Assembly (NCBI RefSeq): GCF_040833995.1 | Contig: NZ_CP162137.1 | Location: 688,001-752,000, forward strand | Direction: 5' to 3' | Length of the DNA stretch: 64,000 nucleotides | Source of the DNA: Leptospira sp. WS58.C1 | Lineage (GTDB): Bacteria; Spirochaetota; Leptospiria; Leptospirales; Leptospiraceae | In this document: positions 54,686-63,995 of the stretch, in pieces | How the letters are laid out: each line of letters starts with the position of its first letter | Numbering within the stretch: the first letter of the stretch is position 1 | Translations under genes and position numbers: made by a program | Notes under the pieces: model-generated | Databases searched by the model: none | Told to the model about the DNA's origin: nothing | The model's input: only the letters and a program-made list of their open reading frames with translations

Positions 54686-56200
54686 GTGGCGGGCTTTCTT
54701 CGCGTCTTTCTACTCAAATTTTATTTTTGTACCTATTTAGTTTCCTGTTCCATTTTAAGGGAAACTATTCCTTCTCGACCATTAAACGACGGCTCCGTCT
54801 CGATTCTTTTGAAAATAGATAAAAACGCCAGGGAAGAATTCGAAAGAGTAACTTCTTGGGAAGTTCCTTATACGTTTATAGAGAAAGATTATAGTTATGC
54901 AGTGATCCATAAGGAAAAATTAAAAACATACGGTTTTCCTAAAGAAGGGATCAATATCGCAAAGGGTATGCCTTTCAAATATTATTCCGGAAATTACCAG
55001 AATTCCCTATCAGAATCCATTTTTGCATTAGCAGATATCAGGAAAGGTTATAAGGATAATATATTAAATTCTCATTATCTATATTGGGTACATCGACTTT
55101 TTCCGAGACATACGCAGCACAAGGTAATCGGAAAATCAAGTAGGGGTAGGGAGATTCCTGCAATTCTGCTCACTGACGTTGCCGTGCCGGATGAAAATAA
55201 AGTATCCGTCTTATTTAATTGTGCTCATCATTCAAACGAAGTAATTTCCGTGGAACATTGTTATGATGTGATCTATGAACTTTTGGCTCATAAGAAGAAG
55301 TATGCGGATATGTTTGCAAAACTCAAGATCTGGGTGGTTCCAATCGTAAATCCGGACGGCTCCAGAGTTTTCTGGCATGAGAATATGTCGATGGGAAGAA
55401 AGAACGGATATCCCGGTTGGGGACAAGTCTCCGAAAAGGAAAATCCAGGAGTAGATATCAATCGGAATTATCCATTCTTCTGGGGAAAAACAAAATCGAA
55501 CCGAACTTCTTCCATGTCGAATAGCGTATTTTTCAGAGGACCGTATCCCGGTTCCGAGCCTGAGACACAAGCGATGATGAATTTAGCCGAAAAGGAAAGG
55601 TTTGTAGCTTCTATCAGTTATCATGCTTTTGCGAATTGTATCTTAGTTCCTTATACCAATGATGGAACCTCTAATCCGGAACCGGACTTTACTTGGAATT
55701 TAGCGAAGAGGATCGCTTCCGCCGTAGAAAGTAAAAACCCAAACCATAATTTCGGCGCTAAAAAAAATATCTACGCAGTGGACGGGGTGGATCAAGATTA
55801 CTATTTCTTTAAGTACGGGACTCTCGCATACTTAGTTGAATCTTCTCACTTGAATCCTCCATATTCGGACGTACCGAAAATTATGGAATCTTTGAGACCG
55901 GCATGGATGATCCTTTTGGAAGAAATTGCCGATGGAAGTAAACTTTACTTCAAGATCAAAGACGAACACGGAAATCCTTTAGCGGCAAATATCAAATATG
56001 AAAAGGTCGTTTTTTATCATGGGGAAGTTAGGACTTCTCGAAAAGAAGATGGAATGTTTTTCCAATCCTTTCCCGGAATTAGAGGTATTAATTTGAAAGT
56101 GGAAAAGGAAGGATATGAGACAGTCAACTGGCAGGGCACCACTTGGAAATCTTGGAAGGCAGTGGAAATCGTTCTAAAGAAGAAAACCCCGGCACAATAA
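54686..56200 (+). CDS. M14-family zinc carboxypeptidase lipoprotein
   Basis: A 504-aa product starting with GTG; the signal peptide ends YLVSC (Cys21), so it is a lipoprotein. The M14 metallopeptidase zinc site is HSNE (His182, Glu185), with His313 in SYHAF as third ligand and Glu385 (AYLVESSHLN) as catalytic base. NPDGSRVFWHEN, DINRNYPFFW and QAMMNLAEKE also match. About 75 residues after the catalytic domain form a beta-sandwich (LYFKIKDEHGNPLAANIKYEKVVFYHG...), as in regulatory-type carboxypeptidases. It would trim basic or other residues from peptides at the cell surface or in the periplasm. It lacks a good ribosome site. Confidence 0.88.
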   Translation: MAGFLRVFLLKFYFCTYLVSCSILRETIPSRPLNDGSVSILLKIDKNAREEFERVTSWEVPYTFIEKDYSYAVIHKEKLKTYGFPKEGINIAKGMPFKYYSGNYQNSLSESIFALADIRKGYKDNILNSHYLYWVHRLFPRHTQHKVIGKSSRGREIPAILLTDVAVPDENKVSVLFNCAHHSNEVISVEHCYDVIYELLAHKKKYADMFAKLKIWVVPIVNPDGSRVFWHENMSMGRKNGYPGWGQVSEKENPGVDINRNYPFFWGKTKSNRTSSMSNSVFFRGPYPGSEPETQAMMNLAEKERFVASISYHAFANCILVPYTNDGTSNPEPDFTWNLAKRIASAVESKNPNHNFGAKKNIYAVDGVDQDYYFFKYGTLAYLVESSHLNPPYSDVPKIMESLRPAWMILLEEIADGSKLYFKIKDEHGNPLAANIKYEKVVFYHGEVRTSRKEDGMFFQSFPGIRGINLKVEKEGYETVNWQGTTWKSWKAVEIVLKKKTPAQ

Positions 56201-56207
56201 TATCGGA

Positions 56208-57131
56208 ATGAACAGATATAAAAACGAGGCCGCGCTGATCTTTTGCACCTTGATTTGGGGCGGGACATTCTCCGCTACAAAACTGAGTTTGGCCTCTATT
56301 TCTTCCTGTTTATTTATCGGTATCCGATTTGCGATCGCAACGTTCGTTTTTATTATTTATATTCTTCTGAAGAACCGAAAGGATCCCGTATCTTATCCGA
56401 CTTGGAAGGCAAACAAATCTCTTTACTTCTTGGCCTTTTTATTGGGCTTTTGGATGTTTCTTGGATTCGCATTCGAGACAGTCGGCTTAAAATACACAAC
56501 CGCTACTAAGTCCGGGTTTTTGACAGGGACCTTGGTGGTTATCACTCCTATTTTGCAGACTTTGTTTTTGAAACGTTTGCCAAGTTCCGGAAACTTACTG
56601 GGCGTGATCGTGGTAATGTTGGGACTATTCTTTCTTTCCGCAGAATCAACGGGAGAAGATCATAAATTTATAATATCTTATCACCTGGGCGATATACTTA
56701 CTTTGGGTGGCGCGTTTTTCTTTTCTTTATATATTATTTATGTGGATAAGGCGAGTAAGTCCTGCCCTTTGGATATTCTCCTTTTGTCTCAAACATTAGT
56801 GACCAGTGTATTCGCTTTTTTTCTAGCATTTCTCTTACATTGGACGGAATTCGAACCATTGTTTATCAAAATGGATTCCAGAGTTATGCCTGCCTTATTC
56901 TATAACGGTTTGATCTCTTCTGTGGGAACTACATTCTTGCAGACAAAATACCAGCAAGGGATCTCTCCGACGAGAGCGGGATTGATCTTTTCTTTGGAGC
57001 CTGTATTCTCCGCAATTCTTGCCTATTTTACTTTGGATGAACGGATGGACGCAACCGGTTTGATCGGATGCAGTTTCGTGCTCACAGGTGTGTTATTAGC
57101 CGAACTTTTGGGTAGAGAAAAAAAATTTTAG
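56208..57131 (+). CDS. EamA/DMT-family membrane transporter
   Basis: A 307-aa inner-membrane protein with ten helices in two five-helix halves, each starting with the EamA pattern (NEAALIFCTLIWGGTFSATKLSLASISSCLFIGIRFAIA; YHLGDILTLGGAFFFSLYIIYVDKAS). The second half ends GISPTRAGLIFSLEPVFSAILAYFTLDERMDATGLIGCSFVLTGVLLAE. DMT exporters move small metabolites such as amino acids, nucleosides or sugars. Substrate unknown. It starts seven bases after the carboxypeptidase stop, in the same direction, so co-expression is likely. Confidence 0.93.
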   Translation: MNRYKNEAALIFCTLIWGGTFSATKLSLASISSCLFIGIRFAIATFVFIIYILLKNRKDPVSYPTWKANKSLYFLAFLLGFWMFLGFAFETVGLKYTTATKSGFLTGTLVVITPILQTLFLKRLPSSGNLLGVIVVMLGLFFLSAESTGEDHKFIISYHLGDILTLGGAFFFSLYIIYVDKASKSCPLDILLLSQTLVTSVFAFFLAFLLHWTEFEPLFIKMDSRVMPALFYNGLISSVGTTFLQTKYQQGISPTRAGLIFSLEPVFSAILAYFTLDERMDATGLIGCSFVLTGVLLAELLGREKKF

Positions 57132-57214
57132 AGCTTGTTCTATCCCATATTTTAACGAAAGTTTTGCAATTTTTTTGACTTTGATTTGTGGTTTAAAGGT
57201 CCGGAGTACCTGTC

Positions 57215-58432
57215 ATGAAGCGGATTTGTTTTTTTGTATTTTTACTTTCTATTTCGGCTTGTAACCAAGCCAAATCCATCGATATAGACTCTGCCAAATC
57301 TCCCATTGGTCTACTCATGGATATTACCCTTTCCGAGGTACTTAACGGTAGAGATGCAGGCCCGGAGTTTATGGCTGCAGGGGATAATTGTTCCCTTTTT
57401 ACTTCCAATGATGGAATTGTTTGGAGCATTCGACAAGGCGGCTCTACTCCTTTTACGGGTTGTTCCGGCGGAGTGATCTATGGACTAGCGCAAGGTAACG
57501 GAAGGTGGGTGGCTGTCGGTACAGTCAGCACCTCATATCAAACGAACTCGAATAATTGCGGTATTTGGAGCAGCGTCGACGGTGTCGAGTGGGTAAAACA
57601 TGCCTGTCCAAGTCCAAACATATTAAGTTATTCTAATACTCCTCTTAGGTCAGTGGTTTATGGGAATGGGATGTTTTTTGCTTCCGGCCATAAGATGGGA
57701 ACTGGAGCCAACGAGGACTATTATGGGTTGGTTAGTTCCGATGGGATGAGCTGGAATTTTAAAAAGTTAGGACCGACTCCGATTGTAGACGGAGGATTAA
57801 ATTCTACCTGTTATCTTTCTGCGGATTCGGCAGGAATTCATTGTCTGGGAGAAACAGGATCCTATGCTTCATCCAGTGCGATCCTAAAATATAGTTTTGC
57901 AAGTTCTACTTGGGTTTCCGATTCAGATCAACCCGGATATTTAGGATATTCTAATATGCCTACTTCTCCACCTAACTATAATCCGAATACGTTTTGGTTT
58001 TCCAAAGGGCCGAACCAATCCCGTTTTTCTTTTGGAGAAGGAGACGGTGCGAATTACGTGAATCGAAAGCTTTCAGGAGGGGATTGGGAAGAAGTAGTTA
58101 CGAATGAATTATTGGGGACCTACGACATTCTTCTGAATTCCATGGCCTTTAAGGGAAATATGATTGTTGCACTCGGAGACAATTGTACTTGGATGAATTC
58201 CTCCGATGCGGGTGCCAATTGGACCGGTTATGAATCGATCGGCAACTGTTCCTACGATAACGGTCAGCCGGACTTTTTAAGCTTAGCCTATAATCCGTAC
58301 GTGAAATTATTTTTAGGAGCGGGAAGAGCAGGAAACGTAATTTATTCCGAAACAGGATTGGATCCTTCTTCTTGGACTATTTTGAATACCGGGTTTAGCG
58401 GTACGATTAATACTCTGATCTCAAAACCTTAG
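57215..58432 (+). CDS. Sialidase/BNR-like beta-propeller lipoprotein
   Basis: A 405-aa lipoprotein (SISAC, Cys16) with repeated blades: FMAAGDNCSLFTSNDGIVWSIRQGG, WVAVGTVSTSYQTN..CGIWSSVDGVEWVKH, SVVYGNGMFFASGH..YYGLVSSDGMSWNFK, MIVALGDNCTWMNSSDAGANWTG. The recurring S-x-DG-x-x-W pattern is that of BNR/sialidase-like repeats with six blades or so. No catalytic sialidase residues are evident. Surface binding or adhesion is possible; many leptospiral lipoproteins of this type exist. It converges with the next gene, overlapping by four bases. Confidence 0.8.
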   Translation: MKRICFFVFLLSISACNQAKSIDIDSAKSPIGLLMDITLSEVLNGRDAGPEFMAAGDNCSLFTSNDGIVWSIRQGGSTPFTGCSGGVIYGLAQGNGRWVAVGTVSTSYQTNSNNCGIWSSVDGVEWVKHACPSPNILSYSNTPLRSVVYGNGMFFASGHKMGTGANEDYYGLVSSDGMSWNFKKLGPTPIVDGGLNSTCYLSADSAGIHCLGETGSYASSSAILKYSFASSTWVSDSDQPGYLGYSNMPTSPPNYNPNTFWFSKGPNQSRFSFGEGDGANYVNRKLSGGDWEEVVTNELLGTYDILLNSMAFKGNMIVALGDNCTWMNSSDAGANWTGYESIGNCSYDNGQPDFLSLAYNPYVKLFLGAGRAGNVIYSETGLDPSSWTILNTGFSGTINTLISKP

Positions 58433-59352
58433 TTCTCCTGGGTGGAATTTTCAACACGTAAATCTTGAGTCGGGATTGGGATCTTTGCCTTGATCGCCGC
58501 TTCTCTAATCTTCGGATCTAATTGGAGAAGTTTTTTAATTGCGATATCCTGCCAATAGCGAGATCGATTTTCTTTAATAAATCTTTTTAGGAAATGGATC
58601 TCTGCACCTTTTGGACTTATTTCTTCCTTTCCGTAATATTTACTTTTAATATTAGAAGAAAAATTCGGATTTCCCTGTAGATAAGTATCCAGATTTTCCA
58701 GAACGTAGGTGCCCAAATAAGGCCTGCCATAAGTCGGATCTGTATCTTTTGGATAGGCGATAAAATTTCCTATAAATCGGATCTCTAATCCACCCGGATT
58801 TGTGAAAGAAAATTTAGATTTTTCTAATGGATCATATTCTATTCGGATGGAGTCGGTATGAAGAACAGTGTAGGTATGTGTTTGCACATGCCCATATTTG
58901 TTTACGGTAGTGTAGGTATGAGTTGTGGTATAAGAATAAGAGGCACTGTCCAATATTAAAGATTGGTTTTGCGGGAGTCTAGTGACTGCGAAATATTTAG
59001 GAGCACTTCCATCCGATTTTCCTAGCTGTAATTTTTTGACCCATAAAAATCTGTAATTTTCGTCTCCCTCCATTTCCTGCCCTGGATCTTCTAGATTAAT
59101 TCTTAAAGTATTGTCCGAGAGAGAAGATATATGTGTTTCTTTTGGAATCGAATCTTCTAAACCTCTAAATATCCCATTCGAGATACCTCCCTGGGCAACG
59201 ATCAGACCAAACGCAACTAAACCTTCTTCCCCAGGGACAGGATCTTCCAGCACAGGAAAGGTTTTTATACAACCCATGCTGAATACGGTTAAGTTTAGAA
59301 AAAGTAAGGACCTAAATCTCCAATCCATTGTTTCCATCTTAAAGTGTACCAT
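58429..59352 (-). CDS. Putative lipoprotein with Thr/Tyr-rich segment
   Basis: A 307-aa lipoprotein (FSMGC). Three candidate ATGs exist (59352, 59337, 59328); the last, preceded by GGAAACA, may be the true start and gives 299 aa. Residues about 155-190 carry a Thr/Tyr/His repeat (YTTTHTYTTVNKYGHVQTHTYTVLHTDS) that probably forms beta strands. A helical C-terminal region (IKENRSRYWQDIAIKKLLQLDPKIREAAIKAKI) follows. No family recognised. The stop overlaps the convergent propeller lipoprotein gene. Confidence 0.7.
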   Translation of the reverse strand: MVHFKMETMDWRFRSLLFLNLTVFSMGCIKTFPVLEDPVPGEEGLVAFGLIVAQGGISNGIFRGLEDSIPKETHISSLSDNTLRINLEDPGQEMEGDENYRFLWVKKLQLGKSDGSAPKYFAVTRLPQNQSLILDSASYSYTTTHTYTTVNKYGHVQTHTYTVLHTDSIRIEYDPLEKSKFSFTNPGGLEIRFIGNFIAYPKDTDPTYGRPYLGTYVLENLDTYLQGNPNFSSNIKSKYYGKEEISPKGAEIHFLKRFIKENRSRYWQDIAIKKLLQLDPKIREAAIKAKIPIPTQDLRVENSTQEN

Positions 59353-59500
59353 TACTTATTCAATCCGTTTTGTTAGTTGACTCGAATTGGATCGAATAAA
59401 TAAATAATGTTCTTTATAGTCCGTCCCAAAATAAACTATCAATAAAAACTAAGTGTCGGCCTTTGTGAGCCTCGACTTTTTGGAAAAACTCTTATACTAC

Positions 59501-60619
59501 ATGAAGCGAAATATCCGGGCAAAATTATTTTTTTTATTTTTGATCTTCTTTTTAACTCCAATCTATAATTTCGCTTCTCCCCCAAAAACGGATTTGGATG
59601 ACGATGTCTTAAAAGAGATCCGAGATCATTATGACTCGGGACAGAAGGCAAACAAGTTCGATAGAGACTTAGGCATTCCTAAAGTCCCTAAGGCTAGGTT
59701 TTTTTCCATACAACCGGGCGGAAGTTACGATTTTATTTCCGACCTGGATATCAGCGGAAGAGGAAGGTCCGCTGCGATGACTACAACGTCTCAAAGGTCT
59801 AATTTCTTTTTTGATATCAGAAGTAAGGACTTTAAGATCAACGAGGCTTTTGGAGTTCAACTTCTGTTCCATTCCGCCCGAAAAGAGTTCGACAAACAAT
59901 CCTATTCAGTACCTGCTCCGGATACAAGTTCTTCTTCCGATTCAAGTTCCTCTTCGTCTAGTAGCAGTAGTTCCGGACAGAATGATAAAAATTCGGTTAC
60001 TGCGGATCTCGGAACTAACGTCAAAGTAGATTATAATTATATAATACCTACATTCTATTGGGGAAATCCGGACGTAGACGGATTTCGTATGGGGGTCGGT
60101 TTCGGATTAGCCGACATCAGAATGAGAGGGAATGTGGACTTTAGGGATCCCGGAGAAATGATCGGAAAATTGTATGGAGCAATGGGTGACAGAAATACTT
60201 TTTTGAATACATTAAGTTTTATACAATTGAGCTCCGGCTTAGTGGATCTGAGAAGCGGAGATCCGCTATTCAATTATCTTTTATTAAACTTAAGCCAAGG
60301 TAATAATTTGGAATTAATGGGGGCGTATCTTGCCAGCCAAGGCACCAATTTTTCTACGGATATTCTATCACTTTTAGTTTATACATCTTTGAAGGATGAT
60401 TACAATCCTTTGGAATTATTAGCTTTGAGCGCACTGTCCAGAACCAGCATCAACGCTAAGGATAAACAAGTTTTTGCATACATGATCTATGTAGAAACGC
60501 CTAAATTCGGGTTCGTAAAAGCTAGGCTGAGTTGGCATGGACCGTTGTTCAAGGATTCCGGATATACCATCCACATGAGCACCCTCGAGTTGGCATTAAT
60601 GATCCCAATCAACTTTTAA
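59501..60619 (+). CDS. Putative outer-membrane barrel protein with poly-Ser tract
   Basis: I take the ATG at 59501 (MKRNIRAKLFFLFLIFFLTPIYNFAS, a signal peptide); the frame can be read back to a GTG at 59453. The 372-aa product has amphipathic strands (RFFSIQPGGSYDFISDLDISGRG, FFFDIRSKDFKINEAFGVQLLFHSA, VKVDYNYIIPTFYWGN, FRMGVGFGLADIRMRGN, YTIHMSTLELALMIPINF with a terminal Phe). That is typical of an outer-membrane barrel. A run of mainly serines (about residues 128-144) interrupts it; such tracts form flexible loops. No family recognised. Confidence 0.7.
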   Translation: MKRNIRAKLFFLFLIFFLTPIYNFASPPKTDLDDDVLKEIRDHYDSGQKANKFDRDLGIPKVPKARFFSIQPGGSYDFISDLDISGRGRSAAMTTTSQRSNFFFDIRSKDFKINEAFGVQLLFHSARKEFDKQSYSVPAPDTSSSSDSSSSSSSSSSSGQNDKNSVTADLGTNVKVDYNYIIPTFYWGNPDVDGFRMGVGFGLADIRMRGNVDFRDPGEMIGKLYGAMGDRNTFLNTLSFIQLSSGLVDLRSGDPLFNYLLLNLSQGNNLELMGAYLASQGTNFSTDILSLLVYTSLKDDYNPLELLALSALSRTSINAKDKQVFAYMIYVETPKFGFVKARLSWHGPLFKDSGYTIHMSTLELALMIPINF

Positions 60620-60714
60620 TTCTTCTAAATTACATCCACATAATATCCCTGCTTGACACTCGGTCGATTCGAAGAGATTTTAGGCCAAAAACGAAACCGC
60701 CTAACCGAGGAATA

Positions 60715-62289
60715 ATGAATAGAAATTTGGAACTAGAACGCCAAGGGGAAGTAGCCGCAAATTATCTGCGGATCTTTTTAACGATAGTTTTTATTTTCGG
60801 AACCGCATTTGGGCTAGCCTGGAAAAGCGGGATCCAATCGGTTTTAGGTTATTATATCGGTGGAATCATCGCATATTCCTTCATAATCTTCTTTTCCATT
60901 TTTGTAATGAAGTTTTTCGGTTACAAACCTTGGTTGAAATACGCCACAGTGTTTATGGAATTTATCGGTTATGCGATAGTACAGGCCGGGTATTTTGGAA
61001 CGGAAGACCAATGGAAACCGAACGGGGTGTTGAGCCCTGCAAACTACGGGATCTATTTTTTGATTTTAGCGGGAACTATTTTTAGGTTCAATCCTAGATT
61101 CACTTTTATCACTTCCACCGTCTTGGCAGTTCAATTCACCGCGATGTCTATGGCACTCACTATTCTGAACCCGCAACTTCTCACTATGGGTTATGAAGGA
61201 ATGGTCCGATTGAGATCTCCTCTTGTAATTTTAATGGGAGTATTTTTATTCGCATTCGGGGTTACGATCTCCTATGCAACCAAGTTCGTAAGAAGGTTGG
61301 TAGAAGAAGCACAAAGTGCGGAAGAACGGGCGATTCGAAATTATACCTCTGCGAAGGAAATTCTGCAAAGTTCCGAAATAGTAGCGGAAGAACTTCGCAA
61401 ATCTTTAATTGATGTGGAAGACGTGGCTAAAGCAAACGAAGATAGTAGCCGCGATCTTGCTAGTATGGTGGAAGAAACGTCCGCCACTTTGGAAGAGATG
61501 GGTGCGAGTATTGAATCCATCGCAAAAATGGCGGAACAACAGGATGAATTCGGAGATGATACTTCCACTTCCATCGATAAATGGAAGGACCAAATGGTCC
61601 GAGTATTCGAAGCCGTTTCCTTTGCAAGAAGCCTAGGCGAAGGTTCGGCTGCCACAGCAATCGAGGGGGAGGGCACGGTCCGAGTTGCGTTAGACGTATT
61701 CTCTCAGTTTAAGGGTACGGTCCAGGAAGTGAGTAAGATATTAGGAGTGATCCAAGATCTTGCAGGGAAAACGAATTTACTTTCTTTAAATGCAGCCATA
61801 GAGGCGGCAAGGGCGGGGGAAGCGGGAAAAGGATTCTCGGTAGTAGCGGAGGAAGTGAGTAAACTTGCGGATTCTTCCTCCAGAAACGCAAAAGAGATCG
61901 TTAAACAGATCGGAGCCTTGGGAGAAGCTTCCGATACCAGCTCCGAAAAATTCGGAGAGTTGGTCCAGGCATTCCGTGAGTTGACGGCGGGGATCGGTTC
62001 AATCGGAGAAGCTCTTGCTCAAGTAGGGGACTCGGTAGACAAACAAAAAAGTTTATCTACCGAAGTGGAGGATAAAAACAAACAGATCCGTGAACTTTCC
62101 AAAGAGATGAAAAATTCGACATTAGAACAATCGAATGGAGCTAAACAGATCTTAGATGGGATAGAATATCTGAGTAAAAGATCTATGGAAATGTCCGAGA
62201 TCACGGAAAAGCTTCGAACTAGTTTGGAAAGACTAAAAGGAACTTCTCAGTCTTTGACAAAAACCTTGGAAGCAACTAAGTTGGAATAG
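60715..62289 (+). CDS. Methyl-accepting chemotaxis protein, six-TM type (paralogue)
   Basis: The ATG at 60715 is preceded by GAGG and follows the end of the barrel gene; the longer frame overlaps that gene and is not used. The 524-aa protein has six or so membrane helices (about 15-205), no periplasmic ligand domain, a coiled coil, and the signalling tip [48 protein letters not shown]. It matches the receptor at 30017 in layout and tip sequence but differs in the membrane part, so it may read a different cue. Confidence 0.92.
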   Translation: MNRNLELERQGEVAANYLRIFLTIVFIFGTAFGLAWKSGIQSVLGYYIGGIIAYSFIIFFSIFVMKFFGYKPWLKYATVFMEFIGYAIVQAGYFGTEDQWKPNGVLSPANYGIYFLILAGTIFRFNPRFTFITSTVLAVQFTAMSMALTILNPQLLTMGYEGMVRLRSPLVILMGVFLFAFGVTISYATKFVRRLVEEAQSAEERAIRNYTSAKEILQSSEIVAEELRKSLIDVEDVAKANEDSSRDLASMVEETSATLEEMGASIESIAKMAEQQDEFGDDTSTSIDKWKDQMVRVFEAVSFARSLGEGSAATAIEGEGTVRVALDVFSQFKGTVQEVSKILGVIQDLAGKTNLLSLNAAIEAARAGEAGKGFSVVAEEVSKLADSSSRNAKEIVKQIGALGEASDTSSEKFGELVQAFRELTAGIGSIGEALAQVGDSVDKQKSLSTEVEDKNKQIRELSKEMKNSTLEQSNGAKQILDGIEYLSKRSMEMSEITEKLRTSLERLKGTSQSLTKTLEATKLE

Positions 62290-62385
62290 AAACAAACATT
62301 ATAAATATTAAAAAATATTTCATACGTCCTTCGATCGGAAGTTGTCCCAAAAGGAACGTATGAAATACGAAACGGAAAGTATTTT

Positions 62386-62826
62386 TCAATTCGGAGCCGT
62401 CATCCCGGTGGAGATCGCAATCCGATTCCAGGAATTGATCGTATTGATTACGACGATCAAAGCGATAAATTCCTTTTCCTCAAAATGGGCTCGAACTCTC
62501 GTATACAGGTCATCCGGAACCCCATGTTCCGAAATTTTAGTCACAAATTCCGTTAATTCTAAAGCAGCCCTTTCTTTTTCCGTATAATAAGGCGCCTCTC
62601 TCCAAGCGTTCAAAAGATAGATCCTTCTTTCTTCTTCTCCTAACTTTCTGGCATCAACGGTGTGCATGTTGATACAAAAAGCGCAACCATTGATCTGAGA
62701 AGCTCTGATCTTGATCAGCTCATAAAGTTTGATTTCGATCCCTGAGCTCTTAGCAAAGTTTTCCATCTCTATCATTCTTTCGAAAACTTGGGGATATACT
62801 TTGGCATAATTGAATCTTGCGTTCAT
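62386..62826 (-). CDS. AhpD-like carboxymuconolactone-decarboxylase-family protein
   Basis: A 146-aa helical protein. The redox motif CAFCINMH (Cys48, Cys51, His55) with INGC before it is the AhpD/CMD catalytic site; the following TVDARKLGE helix also fits. AhpD-type proteins reduce peroxidase partners or act as thiol peroxidases. The trailing segment WREAPYYTEKERAALELTEFVTKI is typical. It is alone in its transcript here, and no ahpC is in the window. Confidence 0.88.
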   Translation of the reverse strand: MNARFNYAKVYPQVFERMIEMENFAKSSGIEIKLYELIKIRASQINGCAFCINMHTVDARKLGEEERRIYLLNAWREAPYYTEKERAALELTEFVTKISEHGVPDDLYTRVRAHFEEKEFIALIVVINTINSWNRIAISTGMTAPN

Positions 62827-63135
62827 TTGTTTCCTCTTTTAAAAGAAAGACGCGCAAGGAGAGAGATTGTGACAATGAGTGGGAGATTTTTGAAAAGGCC
62901 CCGCCCTTTTTGGGTGGGGGCCGGTACGGTGGTACCCGCGAACAGCAAAGTCCTTGTATCAGATCTTCGCAATTTCTACAACTACATTTTAGTCGCTCTA
63001 CTCATGTTGGAATTCCAACAAGTGAAGATATATTCTGCTCCTTTAAAGGTTTCGATTTTTTCTTTACTAAGAGAGATTTGAGTTTTTCATTTATATCTTA
63101 TTTTACGATCTTATCGTTTGGATTTAGGAGTATAA
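62827..63135. other. Intergenic region with hairpins and a perfect 16-bp palindrome
   Basis: GC-rich hairpin material (GGCCCCGCCC, 62897-62906, with GGGTGGGGGCC, 62912-62922) and a GGTAC...GTACC stem (62923-62935) lie near the start. Farther on is the perfect palindrome TGTTGGAATTCCAACA (63005-63020), which matches the TGTNGGANNTCCNACA pattern also seen at 18229. AGGAG (63126-63130) is the ribosome site of the next gene. No gene is seen. Confidence 0.6.
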
Positions 63136-63840
63136 ATGGTTTCTTTTGACAAGATCCAAAAGCGGGCAGCTAAAAGAAAAGGTGGGGAGAAGGCTTTACA
63201 ATCCCTTCTTCCCAAAGTAAATCCTAAAAGCAAACTTAGTCGCCTTTCGGATGATCGGGTGCTTAGTGAAATGGCAAAGCGGATCTTCTCTGCGGGCTTT
63301 GTTTGGAAGGTTGTGGAAAATAAATGGCCAGGATTTGAAGAAGCTTTTCTCGGATTTGATCCTGCAAAATTACTCAAGCAGCCGAATCGATTTTGGGACG
63401 CCTTACAATTGAACGAAAAGATCATACGCAATGCGCAAAAGATCTCTTCTGTGAGAAAGAATGCGCAGTTTGTCGTGGAGATCGCTCGGGAACACGGTAG
63501 TTTCGGAAAATTTTTGGCGGATTGGCCCGTCCAGGATCAGATCGGACTTTTGGATTTTCTTTCCAAGCATGGATCCAGGTTGGGCGGAAATACAGGGCAA
63601 TACTTCTTACGTTTTATCGGAAGGGATTCCTTTATTTTATCTTCCGATGTTATATTATGTTTACGCGATGTAGGTCTTTCGTTGTCTTCTACTGGAAAAT
63701 CCAAAAAGGATCTGTCGGCAATTCAAAAGCAGTTTAATGCCTGGGCCGAGGAAACCGGTTTATCTTATACACATTTATCTCGCATTTGCGCATTTTCGAT
63801 CGGCGAAAATTATTCTGTAGAAGAGGAAATGGGGTCGTAA
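63136..63840 (+). CDS. DNA-3-methyladenine glycosylase-family protein (Tag-like)
   Basis: A 234-aa protein of the helix-hairpin-helix glycosylase class. MVSFDKIQKRAAKRKGGEKALQSLLP, AKRIFSAGFVWKVVENKWPGFEEAFLGFDPAKLL, GSFGKFLADWPVQDQIGLLDFLSKHGSRLGGNTGQYFLRFIGRDSFIL and SKKDLSAIQKQFNAWAEETGLSYTHLSRICAFS match, by eye, the bacterial 3-methyladenine DNA glycosylase family that resembles Tag. It would excise alkylated adenine in the cytoplasm. It has AGGAG with five-base spacing before the ATG. Standing alone, it could be part of the repair response to alkylation. Exact specificity is unproven. Confidence 0.88.
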   Translation: MVSFDKIQKRAAKRKGGEKALQSLLPKVNPKSKLSRLSDDRVLSEMAKRIFSAGFVWKVVENKWPGFEEAFLGFDPAKLLKQPNRFWDALQLNEKIIRNAQKISSVRKNAQFVVEIAREHGSFGKFLADWPVQDQIGLLDFLSKHGSRLGGNTGQYFLRFIGRDSFILSSDVILCLRDVGLSLSSTGKSKKDLSAIQKQFNAWAEETGLSYTHLSRICAFSIGENYSVEEEMGS

Positions 63841-63914
63841 GATAAATTTTCTTAGGGGTTTCAGTCGATCATTAGGTAGTTTTACTAAGGAACCGTAAAT
63901 TTCTGCGTAGTGTC

Positions 63915-63995
63915 CGATATTGATATTCAAACGGCTCTTTGATAAAATTGCAGTCGTTTGAATGCTGAAAAAGCTTTCTATTCATATCAATATCG
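63915..63995. repeat. Nested inverted repeat at the right edge
   Basis: CGATATTGATAT (63915-63926) is complementary to 63984-63995, and inside it ATTCAAACG (63925-63933) is complementary to 63955-63963. Both stems are perfect. It may be a terminator-like structure or the edge of a repeat that continues outside the window. Confidence 0.55.

Noticed and set aside
60532..60714. N-terminal extension of the second chemoreceptor
   Set aside because: It overlaps the end of the barrel-protein gene, and the ATG at 60715 has a GAGG ribosome site.
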